64,000 nucleotides of DNA from Isoetes taiwanensis (lineage: Eukaryota > Streptophyta > Lycopodiopsida > Isoetales > Isoetaceae): NCBI GenBank assembly GCA_021234155.1, contig JAJEKV010000265.1, positions 64,001-128,000 of the forward strand. The letters run 5' to 3'. Of this stretch, positions 12,290 to 24,546 are shown piece by piece. Position 1 is the stretch's first letter. Each line of letters opens with the position of its first letter. The translations under genes and the position numbers were made by a program. Below the pieces are notes generated by a model. The model saw only the letters and a program-made list of their open reading frames with translations, made no database searches and was not told the DNA's origin.

Positions 12290-13680
12290 CCTCTTCCATG
12301 AGGAGGGAAGCCCGGGCGAAGGCCCAATCTACGAGATTGGCTCGGGAGATGGATGAAGGCTGCTCAAGCTCGACACAGGCCTTGACGAGGGGCCATGAAA
12401 CAAATTGGAGGAACAGTCGAGAATAACAGAATCCGGATTGCGCTTGCAGCGTGAGCATCTGATCCTCAAGATCCCATGTGCTCAAAAAGGTTGGCGGTGG
12501 AAAAGGCAGATTCTACGGAACATATATGGAGACCGCATGCTTGATTAGAAAGACGGGCTTAAGCAGCCCCACTTTGAGAGGCAGTGGATAAGGTGGCCTT
12601 GCCGACTTGGGTAGTTCGCATGGATTCCCTCATCACCACCGTGGAAACTATGACATCGACAAGCGGGGTGTTGAGCGGATGATGGCAACTATTTCCGCTT
12701 CAAGTCGGAAGTCGAGGGGTATGCCACCGTGATACAAAACGTCCGAGCCATCGTCGAAACCAACCGAGCAGCCGAGAAACCGCAGTAGGGCCGAGACACA
12801 AGATCGGGGAGATCCGGGGAGCTCAAAGGCAACCATTGCCCAAAGAAGGCCCGGCCTCGTGCTTTCGTCCATGAACACTGTGCACGCACAAATGAGCGGC
12901 CAAGCAGCGAGGAGATTCCAACAGAGCTAGGCTCCCGACTCGAGAAAGCAGAGGAGGCTGCAACAGACGACCAATAGCGCCACGTGCCCCGACCTGGGTG
13001 GCCAAGCGGTGACGGGCGCCACCTCCTCCATCTCAGCACACCCGGCCTCGCGTGGCAGGCAGCCCACTGCGCTCCCGGCCCAGCGGCGTCCCTGCTTTGG
13101 GGCGGCTAATGTTTGCCCTCGACTCGGTGAAGCGGCCCGAGGGCCGGTGGCAAGCGCCATAATGTGGTATGCGTGGACTCGGAAGGCGGGGAGAATCTCA
13201 CTAAGCGCGGCCTGGGGATGAATCCCTATCTGAATGGCATTCAGCTAGCGGTACACATTACTTCTTGTGAGCCGCCTTAGGGCTCAACGCCTGGTGCGCG
13301 TGTTATCACCTTCCGCGATTGGCGGACATGCAGTCGGAGGCCATCTGCGTCGGTAGGCAAGCGAAGGGGCCCTGCGTATGTTGACGGGATCACCGCCCGA
13401 TGCAACAGGAGTCCCGCCGGCAGCAGCTGGCCCAGGTCAGGGACGTCCCGTGCAGGGGGGCCGCAGGCCTTGTCGGGGCAGCCAAGCATTTTCCAGGCGG
13501 CCACCGAGGTTGCCGAGGCAATCATTGAAGCTCTCCGCCACGCTGCTGTCTTCTTTGCTCTTTGCGGCGATTACCCTCGCCTCCCGCTCCGCCCGCTCAA
13601 GGCCTGTGCGCCCGCTAATCGCTCCCACGCACCGGCGGATCATGGCGTCCACATCGAATGACTGACAAATAGGCTGGCCT
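12290..13680 (+). pseudogene. LINE 5' part / ORF1-like remnant
   Basis: GC-rich sequence upstream of the endonuclease with many short open frames and no long one. Its position fits ORF1 of a LINE, but no zinc knuckle or RNA-recognition motif was made out with confidence. Assignment is by position. Confidence 0.4.
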
Positions 13681-13979
13681 CCCGGGATGGTGTCTTGGAA
13701 CTCGGGGCTTCCCCGCAGAAGGCGAGTCTCAACTCTATTGCACGGATATGGATCTCATTTCCTCATGGAAACATGGGAGAGACATCGCGAGAACCTTCAC
13801 TAACCTCCTCGGGCTATCTCGCATTTCATTTGTTCAATGAGTGCCGCAGGTGGCGAGGGCATGGCGGGGTTACTTTTGCTACTACCGGTGCAACCTTGAG
13901 GCACTCGGTCTCGTTGCACAAAGCAGGCGGTACAATGTCGCTACTTATGGGTGCTTGGCGTGCGGCAGCAATGATGGCG

Positions 13980-14480
13980 ACACTCTCCTCATAGCGACAT
14001 GCTACTTTCCACATCACCGAAACAACTTTATAACACTCATTTGAGATGTGGATCGATTGGAGCCTTATGTCGATCTATATGATGACATCTGGCCCGGCAT
14101 AAGCGGTTAGGCGGGGTTATTTTGCTTGGCGACTTTAATGCGCATACGAGGGCGAGCGCAGGTTCCAAAATTTGAGCCCCTGGCGGAAGGGCGTCTTCGC
14201 GGTTGAACCCGCAGAGGTGGCTTGGTCAAGGATATCGGATAGCTGACCATATTGGCGCTATAGCGGCGATTTGCTGTTCTTTGGGTAGTATCTTCGACCT
14301 GGTTATCAGTAATAGGTTGGGGCAATGGCGTCTTCAGCCGGTACACTTTGTAAAACCGGGGAGAACCAAAGGCGGCTCCGGTGTGGTGGATTATCTCATT
14401 GGGCGAGGATGCGAGTGCGCACGGTTACTCATTTTTCCATCCCGGACGGACACTTTCGGGGCGAAGTAGACTCTAGACCC
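13980..14480 (+). pseudogene. LINE endonuclease (APE-type) remnant
   Basis: A translation near 14125-14150 reads LLGDFNAHTR, the conserved Gly-Asp-Phe-Asn-Ala motif of apurinic-type endonucleases in LINEs, which nick the target DNA to prime reverse transcription. Flanking pieces such as IATCYFP just upstream fit the same domain. Frameshifts and stops interrupt it. Confidence 0.65.
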
Positions 14481-15129
14481 AGGCCTGTTCATGCATCTCC
14501 ATTGGGAGGCTCCCCGTGCACCTACTGCCTCAACACACCGGGTGCCCCAGCTGCGCCTGGACTACGACCGTGCAGGGACCTATGCCCAGCTGCTTGAGCA
14601 TGATCTGGCGGGACTGCTGCAACTCCCCACACTTCAAGAACAATCTGCTCAGCTGACTCACCTGCTGACGGCTGCAGAAAGATGCTTTGGGAGGCGCTCC
14701 GCGGCAAGCCTCGAGCACCACCACCTTCCCCTTAGCAGATGGTTTGATGATGAGTGCCGGGGCTCAAGCGCACACTCCGAGCCAAGTCGATCCCATCTCT
14801 CGCCCGCGGGCCGTCGGTCAATACCGTTCCTTTCTCAAGAACAAGAAGGCGGATACCTCGCCCGAGCATCGACAGCGGATGTTTGGTCTCGGACCCGGCA
14901 CCGGGACGATACGGAGAAGGGTCTTGAGCAAGCTGCACGACCCACCGGGGAATATCACCTCCGGGCAATGGAATTGCGGTACTTGCAACTTGTTGTATGA
15001 CCAGCTTCGGGGGCGAACACCGATCCCTCCGCAGGATAGGCATGGCTCACGGATTTATCCACGGAGGGATGTCATCATGGGCCCTCGGCCTAGCTAATGG
15101 GAAGCGGTGATTTAGATGGCATGCGGCCC

Positions 15130-16060
15130 GAGCTCTGAAATGGTGGGCCTCCAGCAGTGCCTGTTCTCGCGGCATTGTTCAATAAAGCGTGCGAGAAGGC
15201 TTCCCCTCGCCAATGGACCACTAGTAGTAAAGTAGTGCCCATATACAAAGCGGGGGACCCTCAATGTCAGGCCAACTACCGTACTATTATGGTCAGTTCT
15301 CTTTTGCAAAAGCTGTTGGTGGCATCCTTGCAAGCGGTGACAATATGGGCAGAGGAAGCGGAGTGCGAGCTCTTACCGCGGCGGGTTTTGGCCCGGACAT
15401 TCCACCATTGATCATATCTTCACTCTGCGCACATTGATTGAAGATAGCGAGGAATCAGCCCGGAGACACATGCTTGTTGTTCGTGGATTTTGCAAAGGCA
15501 TTACGACCGGTACCCACTTAATAAGCTATGGGGCGGATTCGCGGCGGTGGGGACCCCACGGACTTTGCGAATGCGGTATATAGAATTTGTCACGAGGCAT
15601 GCTCGGGCCGTATCACATCAGCGACCGCGACCGGTGACCCGGTAGCATGTCGGTGCGTCGGGGTTGCCCCCTCTCCCCACTCTCTTTGGCTTTATTACAT
15701 TGATCGGTTGGAAGATTGGCTCGAGCATGGAGGTCTTGGCGCACATATCATGCATCACACAATCCGGCAACTCATATATCGCGGCGATGTCAACCTCATG
15801 GCCTATACTCGAGGAGGACATGCAGCGTCACTGGATGCTCTTGACACTTTTGCCAATTCAGCGGCATGCGAGTTAACTTGGCCAAAACTAGGTGTCTTTG
15901 CTAGTTGCATCATCCGTCGACCAAGGCTTCCCACATTCACTTACCGGGGGCAAGAGGTAGAGGTGGCTCCGACCTACAAGTACTTGGGGATTGAGTTCTC
16001 AACTACCACCCATTGGGATGCGGACTATCGGGTTGCGGGTCACTGCGGGTTGGAAAGCAC
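15130..16060 (+). pseudogene. LINE reverse transcriptase remnant
   Basis: Several frames together spell LINE reverse transcriptase blocks: SSKVVPIYKAGDP...NYRTI (about 15220-15290), FVDFAKA (about 15484-15505), RGCPLSPTLF (about 15657-15690) and, in place of the catalytic Tyr-Ala-Asp-Asp box, YRGD (about 15778). The later APTYKYLGIEFS block (about 15970) is also typical of LINEs. The loss of the catalytic box and the frameshifts mean this copy is inactive as read. Confidence 0.8.
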
Positions 16061-17134
16061 TATATGCCATGCGAACAATAGCCACAAAGGCGAGTTGTAT
16101 GCACAGGGTCACCGATCACATTTGTTTGAGCCTTGGTTGAGCCGCCCATACGTATGGGGGCAGAAGTGTGGGGTCGGTGATATCCCTCAACTTTTGGAAT
16201 GACCTCGGCGGTCGTGAGAAGGCCTTCTTGGCACGGGCCCGGGGGGTGAAGTCCGCAGTTCCGTGCACGGATCCTACTCCGGGAGGCAGGCTTCTTACCT
16301 CTTCAAGCGGGCTGCATTGGAACGCCATATCGTTTACTTCAAAAGGTGGTCGCTATGGTCGATACACGCTTGCCCGCCTTTGCTTTGGCCGCGGCAATGG
16401 GTCCCTAGCGCTGAAATCCTGGCTGGAAAGACAAGCGGGTGCCGGTGGTTAAGTTATTTGGGGTGTGCGGGCAAGCAGTCGTGTGTCGGGACAAAGAAAG
16501 ATCGCGAGGCACTAAAACTATACCTTGATGCTACTTTCCTTCGCCAAGGCGTGGGATGCGAGGCTCGGCGCATGTTAAAAGGCGGCACACTATCGGCGCC
16601 AGTCAATCCTAGGCTCACAAGAGGCCCACACCGATACTTGTACACCCGGCTACCCATGAAGAAACGCAGGGCTTATAGCTTCCATTCGCAGCGGGGGCAC
16701 ATCGCCTCCAGGATTGAAACGGCGTTGGGCTCGTGAAGCACGAGAGCAAAGGCTTTGCCGATGTTGCCACCGGTAGCGATTGAGGATGAATGTCATGCCC
16801 TCGGACACGCCCGGCATTTGCCCACATCAGAAGGCGATATGTTCGATTACTAGTGCACGGCCGGCCGTTGCATCGGTTATTGGCTCTGGCGTCGGTGGGT
16901 TTGTTGGGGTCATACCTCCGGGAGGTTATGGATGCGCGGACTCGTTTATGTCCTACGGGGCCGGTATTGAAGCTGTCTTATGCAATTTATGCGGTGCCAA
17001 AGCATGCTTATTGCGCTAAGGTTTTCCCTCGAAAACCGCCGGGCGGGGTTTTTAATCCGTCAATAATATGCTTCTTTGCTCTCTTTCTTGTTTGGGTCCC
17101 ATAGGCCAATTGGTCTCCGAGGACGCTAAAAACC

Positions 17135-17161
17135 TATTCTATTCTATTCTATTCTATTCTA
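17135..17161 (+). repeat. (TTCTA)n tail of the LINE
   Basis: About five copies of a TTCTA pentamer end the GC-rich block. Simple-repeat 3' tails of this sort are characteristic of many non-LTR elements. Confidence 0.8.
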
Positions 17162-19049
17162 TCAAGAAGAGGAACGCGGGCACTGGAATCTGGCAAGACA
17201 AACGTACAATTATTAAACGTTGCTCCAACGAAACTCTGACCACCTGCATGAATAAACCAAATAGACAAATAAACAACACGAATAAACTCAAATAAACAAC
17301 TCAAATTTCAAAACTTACCAAAATTGTTCAGTTGCACACTTTTGCTCGGAAATCGCCATTCAGAACATAAAACTCGAGTTCTTACTCCAGAAAAATTCAT
17401 GCATGTACAACACACTCTCGATTTCTTACTCCACAAGATCTTGCAAAAATATAAAGGAACATTAGCAAAGAAAACACAGAATTACAAAAGAAAAACCAGA
17501 CACTAATATCATACCTTACAATAACAGCAAGATCAGCCGCCAGACGATAAGCTCGACACCCAGCAAGGCAAAAATGTCCAAGAACGTCCAAGACGCCACC
17601 ACAAATTAGTAGCAGACGATAAGCTCGACCGCCAGCAAGGCAAAAACGTCCAAGAACCTGCAAAAAACCATCAAACATTGAGAAAAAACAAGAATAACGA
17701 AAATACAAGCTCAAATCTCAAAGCACCAAAGGGATTTTACTACCTCTGCCAAAAAAATCGCGGAAACTCTTCACTGTCTTCAAATCTGTAACAAAAAAAG
17801 AAAAAAATTAGAAATAACACCAAGCGCCAATGAGATTCATGCTTCGGGCATAAGAAACTACCAGATTAAGCCAAAAAGATGCTCCTCCGGCAGCATGCAT
17901 CCACAAAAAATTGCGGGAGAGAGAGAGAAAGAAAGAATTCGTCGATAAACAGGGTTTTTTGTCCACCTCGATGGCACATGTACGCAAAACAATGGTCCAC
18001 GTGGTCCACCTGCGTGAATCCATCGGCTCACGGGGGTTTCCGGCGGGAAGTTACACGTTAGGGCATAGGGTTTACGGTTTTAGAGTCTAGAAGTTTAGAG
18101 TTTGTTCAAGAATTTACCACATCATTTAACTTGAAGAACTAGAAGGATGTAACATGAATGAAGCATGCAATGCTATTCAACATGTCATCACACACAAATT
18201 TAGAATTGGATTTTGCGATGTGTTTTTAGATAGCATAACATTATCACTATGTACTAAGCATCTTTTAGAGATTACAACAATTTGCATTTTATGTTAGGGA
18301 GGCCCTTACTCGGGGTAAGTAGTTGGCGAGCCCTCTAGAAAGAGCCAGTTCCACATCCTGTATAAGAGTCTGATGGTTGGTAGGAGCCACATGATGCAAC
18401 CACATGCATCTGAGTCAAACGTGTTGACATCTTTGGTCTTTTGGCCTATGTCATAAGATCTTTTTTAATTTAAGCTGGGCTTAAAATAGGTGAAATGTTC
18501 CTCCACCCAAGATTATGAAACCAAAACAAATGAATAAGTAGAACGATAGCACCCTTATATTGCGATATATGCTAATAGGATCTATTACACCTTATAAGTG
18601 CAATTTTATTGACCAGGCATTAAATTTGCACTTTCACAAAACCCTAAAGCAATACCCTAAACTGGATGGACTCCATTATGTCTATGCATTCTATTTCACC
18701 CCATGCTGTCTATTGTTCCTACCTATCCTCAGCTACTGCCTGATACTCCTTTACATCTATAGACCTGAATACATTTAGTGCGCCGGGCACATGTTTCTAG
18801 TGGTCTTCTATATCCAATGCCCTGAATCATTCAATTGATTTTTCTCATCCTACAGAGACATATATTACTCTTAACATTCTCTTTGGCTTTTTTGAAGACC
18901 CGAAGCCTTCTGTTATCCAAGGAATAGAGGTAGATGTAAAGGATGGATTGATCCTTGAAGGATTTTAGAAACCCCATCATCAATTCCGTCATATTTATGT
19001 GGGTAGAAAGAATAGAGCTTGTGCCCTCTCCAAATATAGAAGCGCAGCC

Positions 19050-19069
19050 GCCCTACGCAAGCGTAGGGC
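19050..19069. repeat. Perfect hairpin GCCCTACGC-AA-GCGTAGGGC
   Basis: A 9-bp perfect inverted repeat with a two-base loop, isolated in AT-rich DNA. No function can be assigned. Confidence 0.7.
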
Positions 19070-21165
19070 CTCCACAGATCCATCGTAATAATTTCACCAG
19101 TTATCTCTGGATTGCTTGCTTGCAGAGCAAGAAAATCTAATCAGCTGCAATCTCAGAGAGCAGAGAGCACGATGTCATCACACGAAATGCATTTGGTTTT
19201 TTATTTTTATAGGGCACGTGTCGTGCCCACACTTTTTTTTAGGGCAGAAATATTAGCTTCAAATAGAAATTGAAGTTGGCTTATATATGTATTGAAAATT
19301 GCTTTGAAGCATATAAATTGTATATTAATAAGTAATGTCTATATCTATTTTCTCTCGTTTCCCGTATATTTTGCATACAAAACATGCAAGGCGATCTTTC
19401 TGGAAAATGGATTTATTTACTTCCCCGGCCTTGCAACTATCGGACTATTATAGCATTTTTTTTTAGATTTTGTCTCATATCCTTCTCGCGAGCAAGGTCA
19501 GAGCCATATCCGCAGGTCTCTAGCTTTGGTGGAACCCAAACGCATGCAGAAATATGCTTCAAAATGTTTTTTAGTAGTAGTTGTTTATGGAAGATGATGT
19601 TAATTCAAAAAGAAAATAATAAATAAAGAAAACATTGACGACTTCAAAATAGCACATAAACTATTAAATACATCCAAAATATCACGTACTGTTCATTTCC
19701 GCCCTAAGCACATGTCTTCGATCGCCGTCAAACATTTCTCTAGGATGTCAAAAGTGTTGCAATGAAACTTGAAGATCATAGATATTTCTTGCTACATGCT
19801 TTGCCATTGGCATAAAAAAATAAGCCATTCTCCATCTCTAGAATATTCTCCAACGTTATCAACATATATCAACATGTTTATAAAATAGAATAGATTTTTT
19901 ATAAAGCAGGTGATGGTTTTTGCCTATTTTAACTTGCATCTTTTGTTGTTTATAAAGCATGCGATGTTATGGTGGCATTTTAAAAAAAGGCTTGCGTCTA
20001 TTTTCAATGGCACACTTTTTTTCTTTTTCAATAGTGACTTTATATCTTTTTCTTCTAACAATGGTTCTCCACAAAAATATCCCTTTTTGATAAAAATATT
20101 TCCAGCAAAAAAGTTTGAAAAAAGCATTTGCAAACGTAATTGCAGACAATAAAATGGAATTTTTGTCATATTAATGAAATCGTGCATTCTTGTTAGGTTC
20201 AGCTAGGAGTTCTACCACTTATGGTCCCTAAATGATAGAACTTCTATCTAGAATGTGCTCAATTTGTCCACTAGTAGTGCGGATTTCCGTTATCTGGTGG
20301 TAGCATAAATTATTCTAAAGGTTAGTCTAGTCTAGTCAACTTGTACTTAATTTCTAGGTTTATACTAGCCTTTAGACTGTCTAGCTTTTTTATCCTACCA
20401 CTACTCAATGTCGTGATGTTGCATAGTAGATACAATAAGGGGTCTTTTTAAGCATAGTTCCTTTAATTTGGCAATTTGGAGCTACTTTAGGAATTTTGAG
20501 CAACCCACCTTGTACTTCTATTTTCAAATCGCTTTTATCCCGCCCATGCCGAACGAGTTTAAATTCAAATAGAAGCCAACAGGCAACATGCGGAACGAAT
20601 GCGAATAATTGAAAAAAAGGCAATAGGCAACAAGAAAAAGCAACAAGCAGAGCGAATGTGGCCTTTTCTTTGTTTTTTCTTCTTGCTCAGGCATTTTCTA
20701 TAGAAGTGGATTCACTGAGATCCTTTCATCGGTTCTTCACAGAGCTGGTTTGTCAGATTCAGGTGCTTGTACATCTGCAGGCTCATTTTCATCTGTGGCT
20801 GTAACATAGTCTCGTTTGGTCACAAACCTTATGCCCAGGCCTTGATTCTCTTGCAAACTAAGTTTCATTCGCAACTGCACCAGAGTTGCACTTGGCTACT
20901 GATCATTTCTACCAAACCTTGGTTCTTGGGAGCAAGGTGATTGAACAGGTTTCTTTCCTAGTTACAAGCATTTTTCAAATTGAAATCCAAGTTTTCTATT
21001 GCCCATTTAGTTGTGGCCAGAACCTTAAAGCTTTTCTGCTTAGTTTTGTTTATCTCTCATATTTGTTCAAGCCATTTATTCATGAAATAGAGGAAGAAGT
21101 AATCTATGGTCTGGTTGTATTTTGATATCAAGATTAAAGATTGGGTAAGGCAGAGGTAAGATTGT

Positions 21166-21290
21166 GAGTGTATTATCGTTTTGGGTGTCTAAAAATTATT
21201 TGGGGCCATTGGATGCTGGTATATGCCACAGCATATGCCATGGGGCGAATTTGGAGCCCTCAAACGCAAGTCAAGATGGGGTCAAAACCC
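21166..21290 (-). repeat. Border motif copy 3 (inverted)
   Basis: On the minus strand this reads as a GACCCC-containing hairpin (about 21262-21290; arms AAGTCAAGATGGGG and CCCCATCTTTGACTT with one bulge), then a second hairpin (GGTATATGC/GCATATGCC, about 21211-21232), then CCAATGGCCCC and AAAACGATAATACA (about 21170-21182). The order matches the copies around the Rep-like gene. Confidence 0.5.
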
Positions 21291-21828
21291 CCATCTTTGA
21301 CTTACCCCTAAGATTCAACTAAACCATTGAATAAATACAATATCTCGAAATTAGCACATTGACCAAATAAAAAAATATGAGCCTGGGGAGTCGAACCCCA
21401 GTAGAAGTTCCGACGCTCATCCATGCTCAACAACATGCTCAACAACACCAGATTTGAAGAACACTTGCTCAATTGGGCGTTTCCCTAAGAGCTCCATGGA
21501 GACAAATAGTGATGTAAAGGCAGAAACAAGCAGAAAGCTCCATGGAGACCCAAGAAGCAAGGCTTCTGAAACAAGCTGCGAAGTTTCTGAAGCAAAACCA
21601 TGGGAAAACCGTGCAAAACCTCAAGACCTGTTCAAAAGTGTAACCAGCAAGACCTGCAGGAAGAGCTCATATCCAGATCTGTCAAACTAGTTAAGATTAT
21701 GTGCTTGCCCAAGCGAAACCCCAACAAAACAAGTACCTGCACAATAAAGAAGAAAAGCTAGTGCAACAGCCCAGTCTTAATCACAAATCTGCCGGCTTTA
21801 ACAAGGTTGGGCCCTAACAGGGTTTTCG

Positions 21829-22075
21829 CCGCCTTCCTAATGCGCCCGGCTTCTGGAACAACAAAAAAAGAAAGAAACTACAGAAAGAAAGATATAGCTA
21901 TGGCTTCCGGCAAAGGCCTGGCCGCCTCCACAGGAGCTGTCGCTGCCTTCCTAATGCGCCCGGCTTCTAGAACAACAAAAATAGAAAGAAACTAACAGAA
22001 AGAAAGATATAGCTATGGCTTCCGGCAAAGGCCTGGCCTCCACAGCAGCTGTCGCCGCCTTCCTACTCAAAACGT
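21829..22075. repeat. Tandem repeat, about 112-bp unit, two copies and part of a third
   Basis: The block GCCTTCCTAATGCGCCCGG followed by A-rich sequence and ATAGCTATGGCTTCCGGCAA occurs at about 21832 and 21943 and begins again at about 22056. Confidence 0.8.
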
Positions 22076-22932
22076 AACAACAAAGATAGAAAAAAAAAAA
22101 AAATACAGAAAGAAAGAACAACAAAAATAGAAAGAAAGAAAGAATCCACCATGCCAGCGTCAGCAAACTACGTATTCTCATACGAATACACCAAAATTTC
22201 TTTGACAATCTTATGTAATAAATGTAAGCTTTCTGATTTCGGACACATTATCTTTCTTCAACGCTAACCAACCCCCTCTTCCAAGACACACATCCTGCTG
22301 CTAAACTAAAAAAGCCCACCCCAAAGCAAAAGGGCAATCCATATAAAAGTTTACTAAGTGTTACCTAGCCAGCTATATTTTTAAGAAAAAGCATGGTTGA
22401 TACAGATTTCTTAACCAAGTGCAATCTAAGACACTGTTGGCTGACACCAAGCCAGCAATCACAAAACAGATTCAATTACCAAAACGGTCAAATGCCTATT
22501 ATACTACATGCACAAGAGATGCTTCAAGAACGGCATAGTTATCTAACGTATTTATGTGCGATTCGCACAAGAAATTTTTTTCCCTGTGCTGCTTCAGCGC
22601 AGGAGCTATTTTCAGCTGCTGAGTGTTTTCCTCCCCGCAACGTGCCGTGGACGGCACGACAACTGAAGCTCTTGAACAGGGCTGAAATTTTTGTTTTCAG
22701 CACTGGGTCAGCCAGTTTTCAGCTGGCCCATCGATATTTCTCCATGTGAGTCCCCATTACAAAAGGTAATAAATATATTACATTACAAATCCACTGTACA
22801 TGGAACCGAGATCTGCAGTTTGAAATCTCAAAAATATATTTGACCTGTCCCTAATTACCTGCACATGGAAAAAAAGAAAATATCAGCAGCCAGCTATTTT
22901 CAATATCTGAATTTTTTCTACCTTTTGGAACT

Positions 22933-24539
22933 TTAGGGCACTGAACTGAGGATAAGCTCCCCTTCTTCCAAGTCAGGTCCCTTGACACTGTTCTCAGTCA
23001 GCACAGCAGTTACGAATCCATCGGTTACTGGCGATTTCTGAGGAACTATTGATGTTGGAGACTGGAGCACTCCTTGACCCTTCCTTTTCGATTCCTCTTC
23101 ATTACTCAAAATCTGAAAAAGGCTTCAGAAAAATGCATAAAAGATGTCAAAATGTTGCCATCTTACTTGCTTAAGCAATTGAACAAGCCGATGTTTCTCT
23201 GCCGTCAGAATCTTCAGCTTGGTCTCCACTTCAGACTTTTTTGTTAGCATTTCTTCCTCCTCCAAACCTGCTTGCACAGTTTGGTTGTCCTCCAACATCT
23301 TATTAAGCATAAGAATAACAACACGATTGAGTGAAGATCATAAAAGCCTTCAAATGATTTTGTGAAAAGCAAATCTGCACCTATTACAAGCTTCTATCAC
23401 ACATTGCACAATCCAGATTTCGTTGAACATAATCATAAACTAAGCCAAGATCACTTTTAGTCCAGTTCCACAGTTTTGGTGATTGATCACCCCATGGCTT
23501 CATACTGGACGACAGTACAAACAGCATCTTCTTGGACAAGAAGTGAGGATAAGACAAAGTTCTAAAAATAGCTGTTCCAAAAGTAGCTGTACCGTTTAGA
23601 TAAATACATGAGATATGCTTGCAGGCAGCAAGGATATATTTCTCAAACTCCTATGAATTTGTTTGATCACATATAAGAAAAGAAGGCTGTAAAACATGAG
23701 GTTAACAGGGCTGTAGGACTTAAATCAGGCCCTACTTTTTATCTTTAGAAGCCACACAAAAGATTAAGAATGACAACATCATAAAAGCACCAAAGGAAAA
23801 ACAATTTAAGGGACTGCTGTACCTGTGGATTGGAATGTCGAAAAGGAGAATCTTTAGCCTCGTTCTCTGACCCAAAATGAGAATTTACACCTGTCTCGCT
23901 AGCTTTGTTTGGTCCAACATTCATTTCGTTTTGATCTGAATCATCGTCATTACTGATTACTTTTGCCTTCTTAAAATCACAACCTAATACTGCATCTTCG
24001 TCCTTACTGACATTTGCAGGAATGGTATCCTGCATTAATTCCCCAGAAACTGCAGAACGTGTTGCCTCAGCATTCTCGCCCTCGGGCATCCCATCCACAT
24101 GCATAGCTTCAGCCTCATAAAATTGCATCTTGCCTTCCCCATTGTGTCCACTGCACTCTTCCATAGCTTCAACTCCATGATCTTCCCTTTTCCTTTTCCT
24201 ATGTTCCTTCTTATTAGAACAAATTTCTGAATCTCTTCTGTTTGTAATCCCCGAGGTTTTCGGTTCTAATCTATCTTCAAATCCGCCAATATCATCCATA
24301 ATAACATCCTGTTCAACTGAAATTTGGGTTACCTGGTTATGATCATCTAGTAGACAGCCAAGGTCGAGCAAAGAAAGTGTGTTTTGAGGCTGGTCCGTAT
24401 TTTGCCGCCGGATAGCGGCTTCTCGTTTTTCTAAGGAAGACTTGAAGGTCGCAAGCCCCATAGATGGTCTGGGTAGGGTCCATCGTCTTGGAACTCCTAC
24501 GATTCGATGCAATCCACCTCTGTACAAGGAGATGATCAT
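22933..24539 (-). CDS. Unrecognised acidic coiled-coil nuclear-type protein, three exons
   Basis: Three minus-strand exons, all phase 0, join to 342 codons: 24539-23823, 23298-23167 and 23112-22933. Donors and acceptors fit GT-AG. The first exon encodes an N-terminal block with LEKREAAIRRQ and SLLDLGCLLDDH, a basic KKEHRKRKRED nuclear-localisation-like stretch (about 24220-24180) and an acidic region. The second encodes a Glu/Lys/Leu heptad-like segment (residues 240-283), likely a coiled coil. The C-terminus is LEEGELILSSVP. I do not recognise the family. A later in-frame ATG at about 24461 could be the real start, since the first 26 residues look less like the rest. An overlapping frame from 24546 is a shadow. 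It appears intact and is probably a host gene. Confidence 0.7.
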
Positions 24540-24546
24540 CCTTCAT

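Larger units (their letters stand above)
12290..17161 (+). mobile_element. Decayed LINE-type non-LTR retrotransposon
   Basis: A GC-rich block in AT-rich surroundings carries, in order on the plus strand, an ORF1-like region, an APE endonuclease remnant, a reverse transcriptase remnant and a C-terminal region, and ends in a short tandem (TTCTA)n tail at about 17135-17161. That order and tail are typical of LINEs. Every domain is broken by stops and frameshifts. The 5' end is set only by the change in base composition, and no target duplication was found. Confidence 0.8.
17162..22932. other. AT-rich intergenic DNA without a recognised gene
   Basis: Only short open frames are present and none shows a known domain. 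Visible structure: a duplicated segment at 17541-17665 (gataagctcgac...ccagcaaggcaaaaa...gtccaagaac twice), a perfect hairpin at 19050-19069, a border-motif copy at about 21166-21290, and an approximately 112-bp tandem repeat at about 21829-22075. Confidence 0.6.
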
